This document shows, piece after piece, positions 6,891 through 11,617 of a DNA stretch of 11,617 bases. The notes under the pieces were generated by a model. The model saw only the letters and a program-made list of their open reading frames with translations, was not told where the DNA came from and searched no databases. A program made the position numbers and the translations under genes. The stretch covers positions 1 through 11,617 of the forward strand of contig CAJXWI010000029.1 of assembly GCA_913062735.1 (NCBI GenBank), read 5' to 3'. Numbering within the stretch: position 1 is the stretch's first letter; each line of letters starts with the position of its first letter. Source of the stretch: an uncultured Arcobacter sp. Lineage in GTDB: Bacteria; Campylobacterota; Campylobacteria; Campylobacterales; Arcobacteraceae.

Positions 6891-6896
6891 CTTATA
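6891..6896 (-). promoter_or_regulatory. Probable -10 box of the importer operon
   Basis: TATAAG on the minus strand (plus-strand CTTATA) would give a leader of about 38 nt before the binding-protein ATG. There is no clear -35. The perfect inverted repeat just upstream fills the space between the -10 and the expected -35 position. Confidence 0.4.
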
Positions 6897-6901
6897 TGTC
6901 C

Positions 6902-6918
6902 AAGCTAAACCTTAGCTT
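6902..6918. repeat. Perfect inverted repeat, operator-like, in the importer promoter
   Basis: AAGCTAA-ACC-TTAGCTT has 7-bp arms and a 3-nt centre. It begins 5 bp upstream of the candidate -10 box and covers the spacer up to the -35 position, the usual place for a repressor site. It could also form a short RNA hairpin ending upstream genes, but no T-run follows on the minus strand. Confidence 0.45.
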
Positions 6919-6926
6919 ATTGCTTT

Positions 6927-6945
6927 TAATCAAGCTAGTTGATTA
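6927..6945. repeat. Second inverted repeat upstream of the importer promoter
   Basis: TAATCAA-GCTAG-TTGATTA has 7-bp arms and a 5-nt centre, 8 bp beyond the first inverted repeat. Both contain the core AAGCTA. It lies 65-83 nt past the stop codon of the HD-GYP gene, so it may be a second operator or a weak terminator lacking a U-tract. Confidence 0.4.
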
Positions 6946-7009
6946 TTGTTATGTAATAATAAAGTAAAATAAGTTAAGTAGTGCTTAAATAAATCCACTT
7001 GTACTTTAT

Positions 7010-8887
7010 CTACTTGTCATTTTCATCTTTTAAACTATCTCTAATTTCTAAAAATTCAGGCAAGTATTTAAAAAATATATCCACTAAAATAGGGTCAAAA
7101 TGTCCACCCCTCTCTTTTTTAAACATCTCAAATATTTTTTCGTCACTCCAAGCTTTTTTATATACCCTATTTGATCCTAAGGCATCAAATACATCTGCTA
7201 GGGCAGTAATTCGTCCATAAATATGTATTTCTTCGCCTTTTAAACCTTGTGGATAACCTGAACCATCATACTTTTCTTGATGTTCATGAGCAACAATGGC
7301 TGCAACTTTTAAAATTCGTCTATCTGAGGTATTTAACATCTCAAATCCCAGCTGAGCATGTGTTTTCATCACTTCAAACTCTTCTATCGTTAACTTTCCT
7401 GGTTTATTTAAAATAGCATCTGGAATTGCAACCTTTCCAATATCATGCATAGGACTTGCAAGTTTTAATATCTCTTGTTCACTTTCATTCATATTTAAAT
7501 ATTTAGCAAGCAATTTAGAATATTCTGCCACTCGTTTTACATGCATTCCCGTTTCTTTTGATCTTGATTCACCAATAGAGCCCATTCTAAAAACAACTTC
7601 TTTTTGAGTTTCTTCTATTTCAGTGTTTAAAATTTCTATTTTTCTATTGGCTTCTTCAATGTGTTTTTGAGGTGTAATATCTTGAGAAATTGCTGTGTAA
7701 CACAAAAAATTACCTTTAATATTGTATTCTGGAGTAATAATTACGTACATCCAATAGTCTTTTCCACCTTTTGTTGTGTCTTTTATTTCACCTCTCCATA
7801 CCTCGCCTTTTACAATGGTTTCCCACAGTTCTTCGTAAAATTCATTGCTTACATTTTTGTATTTAAAGATACTGTGATTTCTTTCTAATAATTCATCTTT
7901 TGTATACTCAGATATTTTACAAAAAGCAGCACTAACATATAATATTTTTCCATCTTTATCCGTTTTTGAAGCAATTACATGTTCATCAAAGGTTGATAAT
8001 AAACCATTTACTTCATAATTTAAGTTCTCAACTTCTTTTTGATGGGTGATATTTACAAAGATATTTGTAAAATTTAAAAATTCTTCATGATTATCGTATT
8101 CAGGAAAACGGTTTACTTTTGCCCAAATTATGTCTTTTGTTTTTGTAATATAAACTACTTCCCCCATCCAAGGTGTTTTATCAGTATAGGACTTTTTTAG
8201 AGAAGCTAAGGTTTCTTCATCTTGATCTTTTGCTCTAAGAAAATCATGTGTTCTACCTATTAATTCATCTTCACTATAGCCAAAAGCATTACAAAACGCC
8301 TTGCTAACATAGGTGATTTTACCCTCTACATCAACTTTTGAAGCAATAACAGTTTTATCAAAAGATCCAACTAGTTTTTTTAAATCGTAATTTAACATTC
8401 CAATTTCATTTCTTGTTTTTTCTAAATCCAGAATATTTTCGTAAGATCGTATTGCAGTAGTAACAGTAGTTATTAATTTCTTAGAAGTAAGCTCTGTTTT
8501 TTCTTTATAATCATTAATTGCATAGTTCATTACGACTTCATTTTCTGGAATATCTGCTGCTTGTCCTGTTCGTAAAACAATTTGAATTAAATGATTATCA
8601 AATTCGTCTCTTATTTTTTTAACTACTTGAAGTCCGGCATCATCACTTTCCATAATTACATCCAGCAAAATCAAAACAACATCATTGTTCTGTTTTACTT
8701 TTTCTATCGTTTCTGCTCCCGAATAAGTAGAGATGAACTCAATAGTTTTATTTTTATAAATGTAGTTTTTTAAAACCGTTTTAGTTAAAGTATGAACATC
8801 TGCTTCATCATCTGCAATAATGATTTTCCAGGTTTCCTTTTTTCCTTCTAAAACGTCTTCTTTTTTAAAAAAATTCATTTTTGCCAT
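7010..8887 (-). CDS. Response regulator REC-PAS-PAS-HD-GYP, predicted c-di-GMP phosphodiesterase
   Basis: From ATG at 8887 the product is 625 aa, soluble, with no membrane segment. The frame also extends to a TTG at 8917, but AAGG at 8894-8897 with a 6-nt spacer marks 8887 as the start. The receiver spans about 20-150 (acidic IIIADDE, phosphoacceptor D76 in LILLDVIMES, RTGQ near 106-109, YKEKTE near 127-132). Two PAS domains follow, at about 175-285 and 295-407. They look like a tandem duplication: SFDKTVIASK and TFDEHVIASK open each. A short coiled coil leads to HD-GYP (about 430-610), with H449, the HDIGK motif (481-485), H510, H534 and H536 in AHEH, DGSGYPQG carrying GYP at 544-546, and D565/D568 in LADVFDAL. 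The metal ligands and GYP are present, so activity on c-di-GMP is expected. The receiver type resembles those preceding DUF3369 in RpfG-like proteins, here followed by PAS domains instead. Its likely kinase is the sensor encoded upstream on the same strand. Confidence 0.92.
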   Translation of the reverse strand: MAKMNFFKKEDVLEGKKETWKIIIADDEADVHTLTKTVLKNYIYKNKTIEFISTYSGAETIEKVKQNNDVVLILLDVIMESDDAGLQVVKKIRDEFDNHLIQIVLRTGQAADIPENEVVMNYAINDYKEKTELTSKKLITTVTTAIRSYENILDLEKTRNEIGMLNYDLKKLVGSFDKTVIASKVDVEGKITYVSKAFCNAFGYSEDELIGRTHDFLRAKDQDEETLASLKKSYTDKTPWMGEVVYITKTKDIIWAKVNRFPEYDNHEEFLNFTNIFVNITHQKEVENLNYEVNGLLSTFDEHVIASKTDKDGKILYVSAAFCKISEYTKDELLERNHSIFKYKNVSNEFYEELWETIVKGEVWRGEIKDTTKGGKDYWMYVIITPEYNIKGNFLCYTAISQDITPQKHIEEANRKIEILNTEIEETQKEVVFRMGSIGESRSKETGMHVKRVAEYSKLLAKYLNMNESEQEILKLASPMHDIGKVAIPDAILNKPGKLTIEEFEVMKTHAQLGFEMLNTSDRRILKVAAIVAHEHQEKYDGSGYPQGLKGEEIHIYGRITALADVFDALGSNRVYKKAWSDEKIFEMFKKERGGHFDPILVDIFFKYLPEFLEIRDSLKDENDK

Positions 8888-8974
8888 TTTAAGCCTTTCC
8901 CATAGTTTTTTCAACAATAATCTATAATTAATTGCAGAAAAATAGTCGTTAAATAATTTAAATCTTTATTTATT

Positions 8975-8980
8975 ATTATA
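8975..8980 (-). promoter_or_regulatory. Candidate -10 box of the HD-GYP gene
   Basis: A perfect TATAAT on the minus strand lies 87 nt before the ATG; no clear -35 is visible. A nearer alternative is TATAGA (plus 8921-8926). If either is used, the HD-GYP gene is transcribed independently of the kinase upstream. In sequence this A/T-rich, chance TATAAT is not rare. Confidence 0.35.
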
Positions 8981-9168
8981 TGATAAGTAAGATTAAAATA
9001 AATTGATTTTTAAATTGTAGATATAGCTTATAAAGAATACTAAAAAAAACAAAAATAATAATTAGATAACAACAATTATATGGGATTTATCAAGCTTTAT
9101 ATTTTAAGAAAAATTTATTATCTTCTGCGGCTAAGCCCTAACTTCTATAGAAAAAACAGTCTTTACGA

Positions 9169-9192
9169 GAATTGTTTTTAAAAAAACAATTC
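9169..9192. repeat. 11-bp perfect inverted repeat downstream of the kinase gene
   Basis: GAATTGTTTTT (9169-9179) and AAAAACAATTC (9182-9192) are exact reverse complements separated by 2 nt. It lies 60 nt past the kinase stop. Read from the minus strand it forms an A/U-rich hairpin without a following U-run, so it is a weak terminator candidate at best, or a 3'-end stabiliser. Confidence 0.45.
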
Positions 9193-9218
9193 AAATAAAA
9201 AAATTTGGAATAAGGACT

Positions 9219-9241
9219 TTATATATCTCTTGAATATATAA
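9219..9241. repeat. A/T hairpin just after the kinase stop codon
   Basis: TTATATAT (9219-9226) and ATATATAA (9234-9241) form an 8-bp stem with a 7-nt loop, starting about 10 nt past the kinase stop. It contains only A/T pairs and no U-tract on the minus strand, so termination is doubtful. Confidence 0.3.
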
Positions 9242-9251
9242 TTTAATTTAT

Positions 9252-11617
9252 TTACAAGGGCAATACAATTAAAAACTCCACGCCTTCTTTTTCTATACTT
9301 TTACATGTAATTTTACCCTTTAATCTTGAAGTTACAATATTATAAATAATATTTAATCCCAAACCACTTCCACCATTATCACGATTTGTAGTGAAGAAAG
9401 GATCAAATATTTTATTAATATATTCTTTTTTAATGCCTTTTCCATTATCTTTATATGAGATATAAAGATTATCATTTTCTTTTTTTAAATTTATTATTAT
9501 ACTTCCCACTTCTGCTTCTTTAAAACCATGGATAATTGAATTCATGATTAAATTCGTAAGAATTTGTGAAAAAGCGCCAGGATAAGAGTTTATTTTCATA
9601 TCGTCTTTGGAATTAACTATTATATTAATATTTGTTTTTTTAGTAACGGAATGAAGGCTTAATAAAATTTCATTACAGTATTGTGAAGCATTAAATGTTC
9701 GTTTTTCTTCACTGCTTTGATCAACTGCAACTTGTTTAAACGAGCGTACTAATTGGGCAGCTTTCAATAAGTTTTTATGAATTAAGGAGCTTAAATCAGA
9801 TGAAGTAGATAAATACTCTTCAAAAGACTCTTGGCTCATTTCCTCCTTCTTATATTGTTCATTAATTTCTTTACTTATTTCTTCAAAATGTGAAATTCCT
9901 GTTAAACTAATCCCAACAGGTGTATTAATTTCATGAGCAACCCCCGCAACCAAACCACCTAAACTTGCCATTTTTTCTGATTCAATTAATTTCTCTTGTG
10001 TATTCTTTAAATTTTGAATCATTGTTTGTAGTTCTTCATTTGAATCTTCTAATTCTTCATTCGCACGTTCGTAATCTATTACTCTTTGTCTGACCTCTTC
10101 TTCTAAGGATTTTTGACTTGAAATATCTCTAATAATAGAATAAATTAAACTTCGATCTTTTAACTTAATTTGTATAAGAGTATTTTCAATCCAAAAAAGT
10201 TTTTCTTGACTGGTCCAAGCCAAACGCTTATGAACAGAAAAATTTGTTTGCAAACATTCTTGCATTTTTTCTTCAAATAAATCTTTTGATTTTCTACCAT
10301 CTGGTTGTAAGGCAGGAGCTAAGCTCCCAGGTTTTCCGCTTCTTAAACTTTTAATATCTTTAATATCATACATTTGTAATAAAGCATTATTACAATTAAT
10401 TAACTGATTGTTTTCTATAATAGTAAGGCCATCAGTGGTACCATTAAATAAAGCCTCAAAAAAATCTTTTTGTACTTCTAATTCTATTTTAGTTTGTTCT
10501 ATTTTTTTCTTTGCAGAGGATAACTTTTGTAAAAAATACAAAACAATCAATAAAACAAAAGTGAAAAAGAATAGGATTTGATAAATAATTGTTTTATCAA
10601 CTTCAACAGTAATTTCAGTATTTATCCACTTGTTTTTTATATCTTTTTTTTCTTTTCTTGAAATACTTCGCATTACTTTATTTATAATACTTTGGAGTAC
10701 TTCATTTTCTTCTTGAAGTAAAAAATAGAAATCTGCTTTTTCTTCTGTAATTCCCACAATTTTTAGCTTTGGGAAATAATTTTGGATATAGTAAATTGCA
10801 ACTTCAGAACTAGCAATAAACGCGTAAGCCTTATTCTGTGCAACTAAAGATAAGGCTTCTTTAATAGTTTCAGTCTCAATAATAACTGTATTTGGATAAT
10901 ACTTTTTTATATATGTATAAGCAGCTGAACCAATAGGAAGTGCAATAACCTTAGTGAGGATATCTTCAATATCATTTGAGAAAGTACCCTTAGAATCAGT
11001 TACAATCGCATAATTAAAACTAGTAATAGTATCTGTTTTAATTGAGTATGGTTTTTTTATATTCTTATCCCCTAATAAGGGAATTAAATCTATTGCCTCT
11101 TCTCTAAAGTATTCAAATAACGCATATTGATTTTCAGATTTAATAAACTTAAAATTTAGTTTCGTTTTTTCTTCTATAATTTTCATATAATCAGAAAATA
11201 AACCTGTGTAAACACTATTAGTATAAGAAGAGAAAGGATTCAGAACTGTTTGAGAAAAATATATAGTTGGATTATGCTTGATATAGTTTTTTTCTTCAAG
11301 ACTGAAAAAAACCTTCTTATTAATATAATTATAATTTTTATAAATATTATTAATATAATTAAAACTATCAAAACTAAAAAACGCATGTAGGGGAGGAATT
11401 AAATCAGAAGTAGCGTATTTTTTCAATTCGACTTCATTAAAATAGACTTTTAAATAGGCAACTTTTGTGGGAATTCCATTATTCAAATAATAACTATTTT
11501 GTTGAAAGAAGTTTTTAAGTATTTTCGTTGAAGAAGAAAAAATTATTTTATCTTCTTCACTGTCAAATACTTCAATTTTATTTATAAAAGGAAGTTTAGA
11601 AAAAAGAGTAATTATCT
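9252..11617 (-). CDS. Membrane hybrid-sensing histidine kinase with SBP_bac_3 and PAS domains, N-terminus cut by the right edge
   Basis: The frame stays open to the window edge, giving 787 visible residues. A TTG at 11486 is in frame but has 43 open codons before it and no reason to be the start, so the gene is 5'-truncated by the window. Visible residues 1-105 are probably periplasmic and of unknown fold. Residues about 115-335 form a type II binding-protein domain (SBP_bac_3), entered by SLEEKNYIKHNPTIYFS, as in ligand-sensing kinases. A membrane helix follows (about 342-364), then a PAS domain (386-500), a long coiled coil (about 501-548, NEELEDSNEELQ-like) and the kinase core. The H-box is MASLGGLVAGVAHEINTPVG with His561, the N-box is N688/N692, then DNGKGI (723-728), FDPFFTT (737-743) and GGSGLGL (748-754). 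There is no receiver. It is encoded upstream of, and on the same strand as, the REC-PAS-PAS-HD-GYP gene, which is its likely target. The ligand is unknown. The class is secure. Confidence 0.9.
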   Translation of the reverse strand, partial: IITLFSKLPFINKIEVFDSEEDKIIFSSSTKILKNFFQQNSYYLNNGIPTKVAYLKVYFNEVELKKYATSDLIPPLHAFFSFDSFNYINNIYKNYNYINKKVFFSLEEKNYIKHNPTIYFSQTVLNPFSSYTNSVYTGLFSDYMKIIEEKTKLNFKFIKSENQYALFEYFREEAIDLIPLLGDKNIKKPYSIKTDTITSFNYAIVTDSKGTFSNDIEDILTKVIALPIGSAAYTYIKKYYPNTVIIETETIKEALSLVAQNKAYAFIASSEVAIYYIQNYFPKLKIVGITEEKADFYFLLQEENEVLQSIINKVMRSISRKEKKDIKNKWINTEITVEVDKTIIYQILFFFTFVLLIVLYFLQKLSSAKKKIEQTKIELEVQKDFFEALFNGTTDGLTIIENNQLINCNNALLQMYDIKDIKSLRSGKPGSLAPALQPDGRKSKDLFEEKMQECLQTNFSVHKRLAWTSQEKLFWIENTLIQIKLKDRSLIYSIIRDISSQKSLEEEVRQRVIDYERANEELEDSNEELQTMIQNLKNTQEKLIESEKMASLGGLVAGVAHEINTPVGISLTGISHFEEISKEINEQYKKEEMSQESFEEYLSTSSDLSSLIHKNLLKAAQLVRSFKQVAVDQSSEEKRTFNASQYCNEILLSLHSVTKKTNINIIVNSKDDMKINSYPGAFSQILTNLIMNSIIHGFKEAEVGSIIINLKKENDNLYISYKDNGKGIKKEYINKIFDPFFTTNRDNGGSGLGLNIIYNIVTSRLKGKITCKSIEKEGVEFLIVLPL

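Larger units (their letters stand above)
8888..9251. other. Gene-free A/T-rich gap between the kinase and HD-GYP genes
   Basis: I find no convincing gene, tRNA or other structured RNA here. It holds the AAGG ribosome-binding site of the HD-GYP gene (8894-8897), a TATAAT on the minus strand at 8975-8980, two A/T hairpins (9169-9192 and 9219-9241), the palindrome TTCTATAGAA at 9143-9152 and a small GC-richer island around 9124-9138 containing GGCTAAGCC. Most of the rest is A/T homopolymer-like. Confidence 0.6.

Noticed and set aside
6999..8773. Short plus-strand frames opposite the HD-GYP gene
   Set aside because: Each is antisense to receiver, PAS or HD-GYP coding sequence with no start signals; they arise from the codon bias of the real gene.
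8888..8917. TTG start at 8917 for the HD-GYP gene
   Set aside because: The ATG at 8887 has AAGG 6 nt upstream, and the ten extra residues encode that ribosome-binding site; a TTG start is less likely.
11484..11486. TTG start at 11486 for the large sensor kinase
   Set aside because: The frame remains open for 43 more codons to the window edge and the domain before SBP_bac_3 continues upstream, so the gene is simply cut by the window.
1..11617. Mobile element, CRISPR array, toxin-antitoxin or phage defence system
   Set aside because: No transposase, integrase, regularly spaced repeats or small gene pairs are present; every large gene fits signalling or transport.

Overview
This AT-rich window with densely packed genes looks chromosomal and most resembles a Campylobacterota bacterium of the Arcobacter/Sulfurimonas type. 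The reasons are the strong A/T codon bias, the A-rich Shine-Dalgarno contexts, the AHQWRQPL-type histidine-kinase H-box and the number of PAS, HD-GYP and binding-protein-type sensors. That assignment is inference; there is no rRNA, tRNA or other marker here. I see no insertion sequence, CRISPR array, prophage or integration site.

Layout. (1) 1-349, minus: the first 116 codons of a gene that runs off the left edge, possibly a 4Fe-4S protein, weakly recognised. (2) 350-496: a divergent intergenic region with an extended -10 promoter, a direct repeat and nested inverted repeats. (3) 497-3877, plus: a three-gene operon with overlapping junctions, encoding a LivJ-type periplasmic binding protein, a membrane histidine kinase and a response regulator with an atypical winged-helix-like output domain. 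It reads as a ligand-sensing 'three-component' regulatory system. (4) 3886-6846, minus, converging on the first operon with only 8 bp between stop codons: an ABC importer of the phosphonate/phosphite/selenate class, made of a PhnD-like binding protein, a short PhnC-like ATPase and a PhnE-like permease in which two permease units are fused in one chain. The binding protein resembles the clade named 'putative selenate' binding proteins more than classical phosphonate PhnD. (5) 6847-7009: the importer promoter region with two perfect small inverted repeats. (6) 7010-8887, minus: a soluble REC-PAS-PAS-HD-GYP protein, a predicted c-di-GMP phosphodiesterase. (7) 8888-9251: an A/T-rich gap with no gene, holding a likely promoter and two A/T hairpins. 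(8) 9252 to the right edge, minus: a large membrane histidine kinase with a periplasmic SBP_bac_3 domain and a PAS domain, cut at its N-terminus.

How they may work together (inference). The plus operon would sense a small periplasmic ligand and control transcription, possibly of its own promoter, where a CAAGTGT direct repeat sits over the -35/-10 region. The large minus kinase has no receiver, and the gene just downstream has a receiver but no kinase, so the two may form a pathway from a periplasmic ligand to c-di-GMP turnover. The importer lies between the two signalling blocks, with its own promoter and operator-like repeat. Nothing in the sequence proves that either sensor controls it.
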